Assembly (NCBI RefSeq): GCF_028595325.1
Contig: NZ_JAQQXR010000008.1
Coordinates: 124,001-188,000, forward strand
From: Janthinobacterium fluminis
GTDB taxonomy: Bacteria; Pseudomonadota; Gammaproteobacteria; Burkholderiales; Burkholderiaceae_D
Direction: 5' to 3'
Length of the DNA: 64,000 bases
Below are positions 17,566-26,050 of the stretch, piece by piece; position 1 is the first letter of the stretch, and every line of letters begins with the position of its first letter. The translations under genes and the position numbers were made by a program. The notes under the pieces were generated by a model that was given only the letters and a program-made list of their open reading frames with translations, did not search any database and was not told where the DNA came from.

Positions 17566-18147
17566 ATGTCAGTTAATTTAAGCAAGGGCCAGAAAATCTC
17601 TCTGGACAAGGAAGCCGGCACGGCGCTGACGCGCATCACGATGGGCCTGGGCTGGGATTCGATCAAGACCAAGGGTTTCTTCGGCTTCGGCGCGAAGACC
17701 GAGTCGATCGACCTGGACGCGTCCTGCGTGCTGTTCGACGACAACAACAGCGTGGCCGACATCGTCTGGTTCCGCCAGCTGAAAAGCCGTGACGGCAGCA
17801 TCGTCCACTCGGGCGACAACCGCACCGGCGCCGGCGACGGCGACGACGAGCAAATCGGCGTCGACCTGAGCAAGGTGCCGGCCAATGTGAAAAGCCTGGT
17901 GTTCACCGTCAACAGCTTCACCGGCCAGAACTTCTCGCAAGTGGAAAACGCCTACTGCCGCATCGTCAATGCGGGCAACAACCAGGAAATCGCCCGCTTC
18001 AACCTGTCGGTGCAGGGCGCCCACACGGCGCAGATCATGGCCAAGCTGTACCGCCATAACGGCGAGTGGAAAATGCACGCGATCGGCGAAAACGGCAGCG
18101 GCCGCACCTTCGACGACCTGATGCCACAGATCACGCCGCACCTGTAA
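17566..18147 (+). CDS. TerD family protein (second copy)
   Basis: A 193-residue TerD-domain protein, divergent from the copy at 16179 but sharing VNLSKGQKISLDKEAG, GLGWDSIKTKGFFGFG and the same Ca2+ loop [15 protein letters not shown]. It lacks the longer C-terminus of the first copy and ends in TFDDLMPQITPHL. The ATG has AAGGAG about eight bases upstream. Differences suggest two functional subtypes (TerD-like and TerX/TerZ-like) rather than a recent duplication. It is the last gene of the operon, before a terminator. Confidence 0.93.
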   Translation: MSVNLSKGQKISLDKEAGTALTRITMGLGWDSIKTKGFFGFGAKTESIDLDASCVLFDDNNSVADIVWFRQLKSRDGSIVHSGDNRTGAGDGDDEQIGVDLSKVPANVKSLVFTVNSFTGQNFSQVENAYCRIVNAGNNQEIARFNLSVQGAHTAQIMAKLYRHNGEWKMHAIGENGSGRTFDDLMPQITPHL

Positions 18148-18180
18148 GCGCGGCTACGCGCTGGTACCGGCCGGCGCGGG

Positions 18181-18236
18181 GGCGGGCCACGATGGACGGG
18201 AAAGCATCCCCGCCCGCCGTGGCCCGCCTTTTTTTT
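18181..18236 (+). terminator. Intrinsic terminator of the ter operon
   Basis: GGCGGGCCACG (18181-18191) pairs with CGTGGCCCGCC (18218-18228) and is followed by eight T. It also ends nine bases before the stop of the convergent MAPEG gene. Confidence 0.9.
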
Positions 18237-18244
18237 CGCGGCCG

Positions 18245-18664
18245 CTAGAAAGCTGTCCAGTGCGTGAGAAACAGGAACAACCAGCGCAGCGCAATCCCCA
18301 GCTGGATGGCGAAGAAGAAGAAACGGATCAGGCTGGCCAGCACGCCGCCGGACAACAGATGGGTGAAGGATTGCGCCACGCGCGCGGCCAGCATCATCAG
18401 CGCCAGCGGATCGGTGAGCCTGGTTTGCCAGGTCGCCAGCGCAACCAGCAGCAGGCCGCCCAGGATGGGGAAGCTTTCATAGCAGTTCGCGTGGGCGCGC
18501 GCCAGCCGCTGCGCGAACGGCGACACATCGGCGCCGTCGGCGGCGAAGCTGTTGGCGCCGCGGCGTCCGCCCAGCACCAGCGCGAGGCGCAGCGCGGCGA
18601 TGGCCAGCAGCAGCAGGATAGTCCAGGTAATGTAGCCGAGAAGGGCAAGCGCGGTTAAACTCAT
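18245..18664 (-). CDS. MAPEG family membrane protein
   Basis: A 139-residue protein with four hydrophobic helices and the MAPEG-type block FAQRLARAHANCYESFPILG (about residues 50-70). The eukaryotic family includes glutathione-dependent enzymes of eicosanoid metabolism; bacterial members are mostly uncharacterised, some with glutathione transferase or peroxidase activity. The ATG has AAGGAA upstream. The gene is convergent with the ter operon and divergent from the binding-protein gene at 18879. Confidence 0.88.
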   Translation of the reverse strand: MSLTALALLGYITWTILLLLAIAALRLALVLGGRRGANSFAADGADVSPFAQRLARAHANCYESFPILGGLLLVALATWQTRLTDPLALMMLAARVAQSFTHLLSGGVLASLIRFFFFAIQLGIALRWLFLFLTHWTAF

Positions 18665-18878
18665 CTGTTTCCTTAATGTGGCGGCGCGGGAAAAATGCGC
18701 AGCGGATTATACTGCGCGCGCCGTGGCTTGGCGGCGCAGAAAATTGGCTCGCAGGGTTAGCATTCTTTTTGCTGGAAAAACACGCTTTCTGTTCTAATTC
18801 ATCTCATCGGCGCAGCGCCCACGCTCCGCCCGCGCGCCACGGTCGCTGGCGGCGTTTCATCTCTCGATTGGAAAAATT

Positions 18879-19952
18879 ATGCGCAAAGTTGCAGGTATGT
18901 TGACGCTGGTACTGCTCGCGTGCGGCGCGCCCGCGCGGGCGATGGAGGCGCTGGCCCCGGCCGCGATGGACGAGTCGCATGTGTTCACGGTCGAGGTCTT
19001 GCAGGTGAGCGACATCGAGCCGTTTCAGGAAGCCATGGCGGGTTTTCTGGAGGGCTTGCAAAGCAGCGGCATCGTGGCGGGCAAGAACCTGCGCCTGAAC
19101 CGCGTGAAGATCGACTTAGACCTCGAAAAGGGCGGTTTCTGGACCCGCCTCGGGGTGCTGATGCGCATACGCGAGGAGGCCAGCCGCATCGCCGCCGCCA
19201 AGCCGGACCTGGTGCTGACCATCGGCACGCCGGCGACCCGTTACGCGCGCGGCATACTGGAGGACGCCCGCATTCCCGTCGTCTTCACCGCCGTGGCCGA
19301 TCCGGTGGAGGCCGGTTGCGTCTCGCTGGTCGACGGCGGCGAGGGCGTCACCGGCGCCACGCTGTACACCGACATGCGCGACTCGGTGAAGGTGGTGCAG
19401 CAGATTTTCCCGGCCGTGCGGCGCATCGGCATGGTACACACCGACGACGAAAACGGCGTCGCCAACGTGGCGGCGGCCACCAGCAGCGCCGGGCAGCTGG
19501 GCATCGCCGTGGCGTCGCGGCTGGTCGGCAAGAGCGACAGCATCGTGCCCTCGCTGAAGCAGTTGCACCAGCAGGGCGGCGTGCAGATGTTCGCCGTGCC
19601 GCTCGACACCTATTACGGCTTGCGCAAATACGAGCCGGCCACCGACCTGGGCGACTTCGGCGTCGAGAACCGGATTCCGGTGGTGACGCTGGCGATGGTG
19701 CGGGTGCCCGGCGCGGCGCTGTATGTGGGCGCCGACTTCGGCTACGTCGGCGCGCTGTCGGGCAGGCAGGCGGCGCGCATCCTGCAGCGCCATGTCAAGC
19801 CGGACGTGATGCCCATCCTGAAGCAGGACACGCCGACGGTGCTGGTCGACCCGGCGCGCCTGGCGGCGCTGAACGTGGCGTTGCCGTCGGCCCTGTTGGC
19901 GCGCAAGTCGGCCGGCAAGGACGGTTTCTGGCAGATCGAGGCGGCCAGATAG
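18879..19952 (+). CDS. Orphan ABC transporter substrate-binding protein (ABC_sub_bind / TrpX-like)
   Basis: A 357-residue exported protein with a signal peptide (about residues 1-22, core LTLVLLACGAPA). The mature part has the ABC_sub_bind pattern: FTVEVLQVSDIEPFQEAMAG, then PDLVLTIGTPATRYA, PVVFTAVADPVEAG and a late YVGADFGYVGALSGRQAARI. Relatives bind tryptophan or other small molecules, usually next to a permease and an ATPase; neither is here. The stop is four bases from the stop of the convergent rhodanese gene. Confidence 0.85.
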   Translation: MRKVAGMLTLVLLACGAPARAMEALAPAAMDESHVFTVEVLQVSDIEPFQEAMAGFLEGLQSSGIVAGKNLRLNRVKIDLDLEKGGFWTRLGVLMRIREEASRIAAAKPDLVLTIGTPATRYARGILEDARIPVVFTAVADPVEAGCVSLVDGGEGVTGATLYTDMRDSVKVVQQIFPAVRRIGMVHTDDENGVANVAAATSSAGQLGIAVASRLVGKSDSIVPSLKQLHQQGGVQMFAVPLDTYYGLRKYEPATDLGDFGVENRIPVVTLAMVRVPGAALYVGADFGYVGALSGRQAARILQRHVKPDVMPILKQDTPTVLVDPARLAALNVALPSALLARKSAGKDGFWQIEAAR

Positions 19953-19956
19953 GGCG

Positions 19957-20886
19957 TCACGGCGGGGCCGCGCGGCGGACCACGGGGTTGGCGGGATCGC
20001 TGCTCCATTCGCACCAGCCGCCGTCATAGACGCTGATGCGCGGCCAGCCCATCAGCCAGGCGTAGTAGAAGGCCAGCGAGGCGCGCCAGCCGGTGCCGCA
20101 GTAAAACGCGGCCTGCTGGCCGGCGTGGACGCCGGCGCCGCGCCAGAGCGCGCCGATGGCCTCGGCCGGGAGCATGCGCCCGGCCGCGTCGTGGAATTCG
20201 CTCATGCTGTTGATGTCGTCGCCGGCGCCGGCGCGGCCCCAGCGCGCGCCGGGAATGTCGCCGCGCGCGTCGATATAGCCGTAGCCCGAGGTCTGGCCGG
20301 TGAATTCGCGCCAGGTGCGGATGCTGACGAGGGCGGCGTCCGGCTGGCGCAACAGTTGGCGCACGCGCGCCGCGTCGATCAGGTAGTCGGGGCGGGCCGG
20401 GAAGGGCGCGCCGAACGCGGCGGCGGCGCGGTAACGGCGCGGCGCGCCGGTCGCCAGCGCGCCGCCGGCGCCGCGCCACGCGGCCAGGCCGCCGTCGAGC
20501 AGGCGCACATCGGCCACGCCGGCGTACAGCATCAACTGGGCCGCGCGCGCGGCCGCCAGCGGGTTGCGGCCGTACAGCACGACGCTGCTGTCGTGGCGCA
20601 CGCCGTGCCGCAGCAGCAGTTGCAGCAGCTCGGCGTCCGGCACCTTGTTCCACAACGGCGCCCGCTCCATGTCGTTGGTGTCGAGGTAGCCCGCGCCGGG
20701 GATGTGGCCGGCGCAAAACTGCGCCGCGCCGCCGCAACCGACCTCGAACAGGCGCCAGTGCGGCGCGGCCGCCAGCAGCGCCGCCAGCCGGGCCGGCGGC
20801 ACCAGTTGCTGCCAGCGCGCCAGGTCGGGGCGCCAGCCCGGAGGGATGGTCGAGGGGAGGGGCATCGGGCGCGGCTGAAATGGCAT
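19957..20886 (-). CDS. Two-domain sulfurtransferase (rhodanese)
   Basis: A 309-residue tandem rhodanese. The N-terminal domain carries RLFEVGCGGAAQFCAGHIPG and RLLDGGLAAWRG; the C-terminal domain has the catalytic loop FYCGTGWRAS, whose Cys would carry the persulfide, followed by the typical SVYDGGWCEWSSDPANPV. Thiosulfate or mercaptopyruvate sulfurtransferase activity is expected; the loop CGTGWR resembles neither standard loop exactly, so the donor is open. I start at ATG 20886; the longer frame to 21039 runs through the neighbouring gene. ATG 20865 is an alternative. Confidence 0.85.
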   Translation of the reverse strand: MPFQPRPMPLPSTIPPGWRPDLARWQQLVPPARLAALLAAAPHWRLFEVGCGGAAQFCAGHIPGAGYLDTNDMERAPLWNKVPDAELLQLLLRHGVRHDSSVVLYGRNPLAAARAAQLMLYAGVADVRLLDGGLAAWRGAGGALATGAPRRYRAAAAFGAPFPARPDYLIDAARVRQLLRQPDAALVSIRTWREFTGQTSGYGYIDARGDIPGARWGRAGAGDDINSMSEFHDAAGRMLPAEAIGALWRGAGVHAGQQAAFYCGTGWRASLAFYYAWLMGWPRISVYDGGWCEWSSDPANPVVRRAAPP

Positions 20887-20926
20887 CAGCCGGTATTTTA
20901 AGGCATGGCGGCCCGCCTTCCCCGCC

Positions 20927-23269
20927 TCAGAACAACAGCCGGCAGCCGACGACGATGGCGTTATAGCCGGCGTGCGCCAGCATCGGCGCCAGCAGCGTCT
21001 TGCTGCGCTCGTAGGCCCAGGCCGTGCACAGGCCGACAACGAAGACGGGCAGCATCGACGCCGGCGGATGCACGATGGCGAAGATCGCGGCGCTGGCCAA
21101 GGCCGCCGGCAGCGCGCCCATCGAGCGGCGCAGGCCGCCGAAGATCAGGCCGCGGAAGATGAACTCCTCGCACAGCGGCGCGGCCAGCACGGCCAGGCCG
21201 AGAAACCAGGCGCGGTTCGCCGGCGTGTCGTTGGGCAGTTGCGCGGCGTCCGGCAGCAGGCCCGCCTGGCCCAGCCCGTACAAATAGGCGAGGCCGAAGA
21301 TGGCGGCGCAGGCGGCGCCGGCCAAGCCCAGGCGCACCGACAGGCCCGCGCCGGCGCCGCCTATGCGCGGCACGCCGGCCGTCTTGCTGCGCCAGTAGTG
21401 GACGCGCACCAGCGCATAGGTCAGCGCGCCGCCGATGCCAAATGCGAGGGCGAACGTGGCGGCGTCGGGCCGGCTGCCGTCGGCGCCCAGGACGGCCAGC
21501 AAGGCCGCCTGCAGCAGGTAAAACAGCGTGGCGGCGATCAGTCCGTCGGCGCTGGAGACGCGCGGCGGCGGCGATGCGGCCGGGTCGAGCAGGTAGGGTA
21601 GTTCGTCGCGCGCCTTTTGCCACAGCGCCAGCGCGAGCGAGGCGGTCAGCACGATGACGACGATCTTTTGCGGCCAGGAGCCGGCGTAGATGGCGAGGCT
21701 GTACAGCGTCGCCAGCAGCATGTACAGGTACAGATAGGTCGGGTGCACCTTGACGCGCTCGTCCTGGGCCAGCGGGTCGCAGGCGAACACGCCCAGCGAC
21801 ACGGCGATCAGCGAGTAGATCGGAATGCCGGCCAGCACGACCAGCAGCAGGCCGAACAGTTGCCAGCTCGGCGCCGGCGCAAAGTACAGGCCGATGCCGA
21901 AGACGGCCAGCGGGTAGGCCAGCGTCAGCATGGCCCACAGTTGCGCCTTTTCCTTCAGCACGCGCTCGATCGACGCCGGGAAGGTGTACAGCAGCCACAG
22001 CGCGCCGCCCTCCGTGTTCAGCGTCTGGAAGGCCGACAGCACCAGCACGTAGGCGCCGATGGCGAAGGCCAGCGCGGCCATCGTGGCGGGGTTCTCGCCC
22101 AGTTGGGCGATGCTGTGGAGCTGGCCGTTGAACAGCAGTTGGCTCAGCACGATGACGACGGGCAGCAACAGGCTTTGCACGAGGAAGTTGCGGTCGCGGC
22201 TGAGCAGGCGCAGTTCGCGCCGTTGCACGACGCTGCCGATGCGCCAGCGCCGCGCGGCGTGCGCCTGCGCCGGTGCGCGCTGGCGCGCGCTCTCGCGCGA
22301 GCCGGCCGCGACGACGCCGTCGCGCAACTGGTGGCGCAGCAGCGCTATGCCCAGTTGCAGCAGCGCCGCCACTTGCAGGGCCAGCAGCGCGGCCGGCGGC
22401 AGCGCCGCGGCGATGCCGCGGGCGTTGAGCATTTGCACCACGAGGCCGGGCGGGGTCCAGGCGGCCCAGGCCGGGAAGGCGGCGGCCAGGTCGAAGCCTA
22501 GCGTGGCGCCCGGCGTGAGGGCCAGCGACATCGCCAGGTACATGGGCAGTATGCTGACGACGGAGACGAAGGCTTGCAGGTTGCGCAATTGGGCCGGCGG
22601 CAGCAGCAGGCGCAGGCCGGTGTCGACCAGGGTGCGCAGCAGCGCCGCCAGCATCAGCAGGGGAAAGGCGGCGACGGCGGCCAGCAGCGGCGCGCTCCAC
22701 ACGTGGCCGGAATACCAGGCGATCGCCAGGCAGCTAGGCAACAGCGCCAGCAATCCACCGGGATTGGCCAGGCTGCGTTCCAGCAAGCGCCCCCACAGCA
22801 GCGTGCGGCGCGACGCCGGCAAGGTGACCAGCCATTCCAGGTCCCAGTCGGGCTGGGACAGTTCGCGCGCGGCCAGCGGCAGCAGGAAGCTGACCAGGAA
22901 CAGCAGCGAGAGTTGCATCGCGACGCCGCCGGCCAGCGCGGGCGGGAAGGGCGTCGCCGCCAATGCGTCGGCGGCCGCCGCCAGGTGCTGGGGCGCTTGC
23001 CCGGCGGGGCAGGCGTTGGCGGGCACCAGGACGCAGTTCAGGTTGCGCACGCTCTGGAAGGCCATGTTGCCGAAGCTGAAGCTCATCACCAGCACCGCCA
23101 GGGTGGTGATGATCCAGCGGCCGCGTTGCTTGCCGGCCGTGGCGGCGCGGCTTTTCTTGCCGGCCTTGAAGCCCTGGCTGATGCCGCTGTTGGTCTGGTT
23201 TAGCAGGCGCAGCAGGCGCAAGCGCGCCAGCAGCCACATCGCGCGCAGCGCGGAGGGGTGCGCCATCAT
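20927..23269 (-). CDS. ABC-2 type permease fused to CPBP intramembrane protease
   Basis: A 780-residue membrane protein. Residues about 1-540 look like an ABC-2 export permease of NatB type, with many helices and a large extracytoplasmic loop. Residues about 560-780 form a CPBP (CAAX protease and bacteriocin-processing) domain with all three motifs: EEFIFR at 701-706 (EExxxR), FAIVH ending at His734 (FxxxH) and HAGYN at 766-770 (HxxxN). The ATG overlaps the stop of the ATPase gene by ATGA, so the two are coupled. The fused architecture is known from databases; the substrate is not. The fusion suggests coupled export and cleavage, or self-regulation. Confidence 0.85.
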   Translation of the reverse strand: MMAHPSALRAMWLLARLRLLRLLNQTNSGISQGFKAGKKSRAATAGKQRGRWIITTLAVLVMSFSFGNMAFQSVRNLNCVLVPANACPAGQAPQHLAAAADALAATPFPPALAGGVAMQLSLLFLVSFLLPLAARELSQPDWDLEWLVTLPASRRTLLWGRLLERSLANPGGLLALLPSCLAIAWYSGHVWSAPLLAAVAAFPLLMLAALLRTLVDTGLRLLLPPAQLRNLQAFVSVVSILPMYLAMSLALTPGATLGFDLAAAFPAWAAWTPPGLVVQMLNARGIAAALPPAALLALQVAALLQLGIALLRHQLRDGVVAAGSRESARQRAPAQAHAARRWRIGSVVQRRELRLLSRDRNFLVQSLLLPVVIVLSQLLFNGQLHSIAQLGENPATMAALAFAIGAYVLVLSAFQTLNTEGGALWLLYTFPASIERVLKEKAQLWAMLTLAYPLAVFGIGLYFAPAPSWQLFGLLLVVLAGIPIYSLIAVSLGVFACDPLAQDERVKVHPTYLYLYMLLATLYSLAIYAGSWPQKIVVIVLTASLALALWQKARDELPYLLDPAASPPPRVSSADGLIAATLFYLLQAALLAVLGADGSRPDAATFALAFGIGGALTYALVRVHYWRSKTAGVPRIGGAGAGLSVRLGLAGAACAAIFGLAYLYGLGQAGLLPDAAQLPNDTPANRAWFLGLAVLAAPLCEEFIFRGLIFGGLRRSMGALPAALASAAIFAIVHPPASMLPVFVVGLCTAWAYERSKTLLAPMLAHAGYNAIVVGCRLLF

Positions 23270-24006
23270 GCCGGCGCGCAGTCGGCGGTTTCGTCGGTGA
23301 TCTTCAGGAAGACTTCCTCCAGCGTGCCGTCGGCGCACATGCTGTCGCGGATCTGCTCCAGCGTGCCGGTGGCCACCAGCGCGCCGCGGTGGATGATGCC
23401 GACGCGGTCGCACAGGCGCTCGGCCATGTCGAGCAAATGGGTGGAGACGAAGATCGTCGTGCCCTGCGCGGCGATGCGCAGCAGCCGCTCCTGGACTTCG
23501 CGCGAGGCGCGCGGGTCGAGGCCGTTGATCGGTTCGTCGAGGATCAGCACGGCCGGCTCGTGGATCATGGCGCAGGCCAGGCCGAGCTTCTTTTTCATGC
23601 CCATCGAATAGTTGACGGCGAATTCCTCGCTGACTTCGTCGAGGCCGAACTCGGCCAGCAGGCGCGCGCCGCGTTCGGCCGCCCCGGCCGGCGAAAAGCC
23701 GTGCATCTCGCCGACGAACTGGAGGATTTCGCGGCCGCGCAGGTAGTCGTAAAAAATCGGGTTGTCGGGCAGGTAGCCGACGCGGCGCTTGACCTCGATG
23801 GCGTCGCCGTGGCAGTCCAGGCCGTCGATGCGCACCCGTCCGGCGCTGGGAACGAGGATGCCCATCATCATGCGGATCGTCGTCGTCTTGCCGGCGCCGT
23901 TGGGGCCGAGAAAACCGAACACTTCGCCGCGGCCGACCCGCAGCGAGAGGGGTTTGACGGCGTCGAAGGCGCCGTAGCGCTTCGCCAGTGCCTGGAATTC
24001 GATCAT
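23266..24006 (-). CDS. ABC transporter ATP-binding protein
   Basis: A 246-residue ATPase. Walker A is GPNGAGKTTT (about residues 35-44), the signature region reads NYSMGMKKKLGLACAM, Walker B is AVLILDEPINGLD and the switch His lies in TIFVSTHLLDMAERLCD. The modified signature (SMGMKKK) and the length fit NatA/CcmA-type exporters that pair with ABC-2 permeases. It is translationally coupled to the permease-protease fusion downstream and completes that exporter. Confidence 0.95.
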   Translation of the reverse strand: MIEFQALAKRYGAFDAVKPLSLRVGRGEVFGFLGPNGAGKTTTIRMMMGILVPSAGRVRIDGLDCHGDAIEVKRRVGYLPDNPIFYDYLRGREILQFVGEMHGFSPAGAAERGARLLAEFGLDEVSEEFAVNYSMGMKKKLGLACAMIHEPAVLILDEPINGLDPRASREVQERLLRIAAQGTTIFVSTHLLDMAERLCDRVGIIHRGALVATGTLEQIRDSMCADGTLEEVFLKITDETADCAPA

Positions 24007-24079
24007 GGCATATCCCCGCTTATATGATTATTTTGCAATATTACCGTATGTGGCGCGGACCATCTCAGCCGGCTGCGTT

Positions 24080-24511
24080 TTAGTTGGCGCTTACCTTGAC
24101 GCTGACGCGGTAGTCCGGCTCCGGCGCGCGCAGGGCCGGCGGCGCGGCCGGTTCGACGCCGACGAGCGTGAACGTGCGCCCTTGCACGCTGCTGCTCGGG
24201 GCGCCGCCGGGCATCGAATCGGACAGCGTGAACGCGGTCGCCGCGCCGCCCTCGCTGACGGTGAAACTGTAGCTGATGTAGCCGGCCCAGACGCAGACGG
24301 CGCCGACTTTGCAGCGGCTGTCGTTGACGCGGTCCAGCCTGAGCGTCGCCGTCGGCGTCAGCGCCACGCTCTGCCCGACGGCCAGCACCACGGTCGAGTC
24401 GGCGGGCGGCGCCGGTTCGGTGGCGGCGGAGCGCGCGCAGGCGGCCAGCGCCGCCAGGCCGGCGCACAGGAGGGGCAGGGCGAGCCAGCGTTGCACGATG
24501 TGTCGTTGCAT
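24080..24511 (-). CDS. Putative lipoprotein of unknown function
   Basis: A 143-residue protein with a lipoprotein signal ending LAAC (Cys25), then a Pro/Ala-rich linker and one beta-rich domain: VVLAVGQSVALTPTATLRLD, RVNDSRCKVGAVCVWAGYIS with two cysteines six residues apart, and a terminal DYRVSVKVSAN. The cysteine-bearing stretch resembles small secreted domains seen in many proteobacteria, but I do not recognise a named family with certainty. It stands alone, upstream of the ABC exporter genes on the same strand with a 73-base gap. Confidence 0.75.
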   Translation of the reverse strand: MQRHIVQRWLALPLLCAGLAALAACARSAATEPAPPADSTVVLAVGQSVALTPTATLRLDRVNDSRCKVGAVCVWAGYISYSFTVSEGGAATAFTLSDSMPGGAPSSSVQGRTFTLVGVEPAAPPALRAPEPDYRVSVKVSAN

Positions 24512-24661
24512 GTCTGTTCCTTTCGGCGGCGCAGCGCGGCGCGGCCGCCGCCATATAGGGCAATGGTAGCAAATATGCCATGCATGGGGCGCGCAAACAA
24601 AGTCTATGGCGCGCCCGATACTGCGTAAAATGGCTGTTTTGAAATAATAAGGACAGACACA

Positions 24662-24928
24662 ATGAAAAAGACCGACTTGGCCAAGAGCGACGCCAAAAAA
24701 TTGATGGGGAAAATGGCGGCCCCTGGCGCAGCCGGTTTCGGTAAGAGCGGCGCGGCCGCGCCGGACCGCCGCGAACAGCGCAAGCTGGACCAGGCGCTGG
24801 GCCTGGTGCCGTTCGCCGTCAAGCTCAACAGCGCCCTCGTGCTGCAATTGCAAACGCAGGCCAAGGAGCGCGGCGTCGAGCTCAACGAACTGGTCGCCGA
24901 GTTGCTGGCGAAAGGCTTGGCCGCCTAA
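24662..24928 (+). CDS. Small protein with possible ribbon-helix-helix fold
   Basis: An 88-residue protein of unknown function. The first half is basic and low in complexity (MKKTDLAKSDAKKLMGKMAA). The second half, AVKLNSALVLQLQTQAKERG followed by VELNELVAELLAKGLAA, has the strand-helix-helix pattern of MetJ/Arc-type DNA-binding proteins. AAGGA lies nine bases before the ATG. It is followed by a perfect bidirectional terminator and then the convergent rpoH gene. A DNA-binding role is inference from pattern only; no toxin partner is adjacent. Confidence 0.7.
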   Translation: MKKTDLAKSDAKKLMGKMAAPGAAGFGKSGAAAPDRREQRKLDQALGLVPFAVKLNSALVLQLQTQAKERGVELNELVAELLAKGLAA

Positions 24929-24948
24929 GCGCAGCCAGATTGCCCGCG

Positions 24949-24991
24949 GCAATAACAACAAAGGCGCCTGAAGCGCCTTTGTTGTTATTGC
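24949..24991. terminator. Bidirectional terminator between the RHH-like gene and rpoH
   Basis: A perfect 19-bp inverted repeat (24949-24967 with 24973-24991) around the loop CTGAA. The outer arms are A/T-rich (AATAACAACAAA and its complement), giving a U-rich tail on both strands, so it can end both convergent transcripts. Confidence 0.88.
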
Positions 24992-25007
24992 TGCAGCCAA
25001 TGCGGGC

Positions 25008-25907
25008 TTAAACGAAGGCGCTCAGCGCACCCTTCATTTTCTTCAGCGCCGCCGTTTCGATTTGGCGGATGCGCTCGGCCGAGACGCCGAACTCGTTGGC
25101 CAGCGTGTGCAGCGTGGCGCCGGAGCCGTCGTCGTTGGCCAGCCAGCGCGCTTCGACGATGCGGCGGGAGCGCGCGTCGAGCTTGCCCAGCGCCGATTCC
25201 AGCCCCTCCGATTGCAAACGCGTCACCTGTTCCGCTTCCAGCACCTTGGTCGGCTCGCTTTGCTCCGACGACAGGTAGGCGATCGGCGAAAACTTGTCGT
25301 CCTCGTCGTCCGTCGGCGATTCCAGCGCGATGTCGCGGCCGCTCAAACGGGTTTCCATTTCGATCACTTCTTCGCGCTTGACGTCCAGCAGCTTGGCGAG
25401 CGCGTCGATTTGCGTCGGCGTCATCGCGTCCAGCCCCTGCTTGTGGCTGCGCAGATTGAAGAACAGCTTGCGCTGCGCCTTCGTCGTCGCCACTTTCACG
25501 AGGCGCCAGTTTTTCAAGATGTATTCATGCATCTCGGCCTTGATCCAGTGCATCGCGTACGACACCAGGCGCACGCCCTGATCCGGGTCGAAACGCTTGA
25601 CGGCTTTCATCAGGCCGATATTGCCTTCCTGGATCAGGTCGGCGTGCGGCAAGCCGTAGCCGAGGTAGCCGCGGGCAATCGATACGACCAGACGCAGATG
25701 GGACAGCACCAGTTCCTGCGCGGCGGCCAGATCGTTGTTGGCGCGCAGACGCGTCGCCAGCGAGACTTCTTCGTCGTGGGACAGCATCGGCAGACGGTTG
25801 ACGGCGGAGATATAGGCATCCAGGTTACCCAGATTGCCGGTAAACCCGAGGCCCAGCGCGTTACTCTTGGTCGTGACCAATGCGGACGGTGCGGACATCA
25901 TAGTCAT
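25008..25907 (-). CDS. rpoH: RNA polymerase sigma-32 (heat-shock) factor
   Basis: A 299-residue sigma factor that directs RNA polymerase to heat-shock promoters. The RpoH-specific box QRKLFFNLRSHK is present near residue 140, with region 2 (NIGLMKAVKRFDPDQGVRLV, SYAMHWIKAEMHEYIL) and region 4 ending in SAERIRQIETAALKKMKGAL. The ATG at 25907 has GAGCGAGGA upstream. It follows ftsX on the same strand, the gene order seen in E. coli (ftsY-ftsE-ftsX-rpoH), but a 480-base gap with its own promoter and a CIRCE operator separates them here. Confidence 0.98.
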   Translation of the reverse strand: MTMMSAPSALVTTKSNALGLGFTGNLGNLDAYISAVNRLPMLSHDEEVSLATRLRANNDLAAAQELVLSHLRLVVSIARGYLGYGLPHADLIQEGNIGLMKAVKRFDPDQGVRLVSYAMHWIKAEMHEYILKNWRLVKVATTKAQRKLFFNLRSHKQGLDAMTPTQIDALAKLLDVKREEVIEMETRLSGRDIALESPTDDEDDKFSPIAYLSSEQSEPTKVLEAEQVTRLQSEGLESALGKLDARSRRIVEARWLANDDGSGATLHTLANEFGVSAERIRQIETAALKKMKGALSAFV

Positions 25908-26050
25908 ATATATTCCTCGCTCTTATAGTCTTGCGTGATTCCAATGTGCCATGCAGGCCGGATGCAAACACGGACTGTTACGGTTTGTTACCTGTCGTGC
26001 CTTGCCGCCGGATGTTGCTAAAAAGCATGTCGCAGCAACTGATGTGACGT

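Noticed and set aside
20887..21039. N-terminal extension of the rhodanese to 21039
   Set aside because: It runs antiparallel through the permease-protease gene frame and has no rhodanese character; ATG 20886 fits better.
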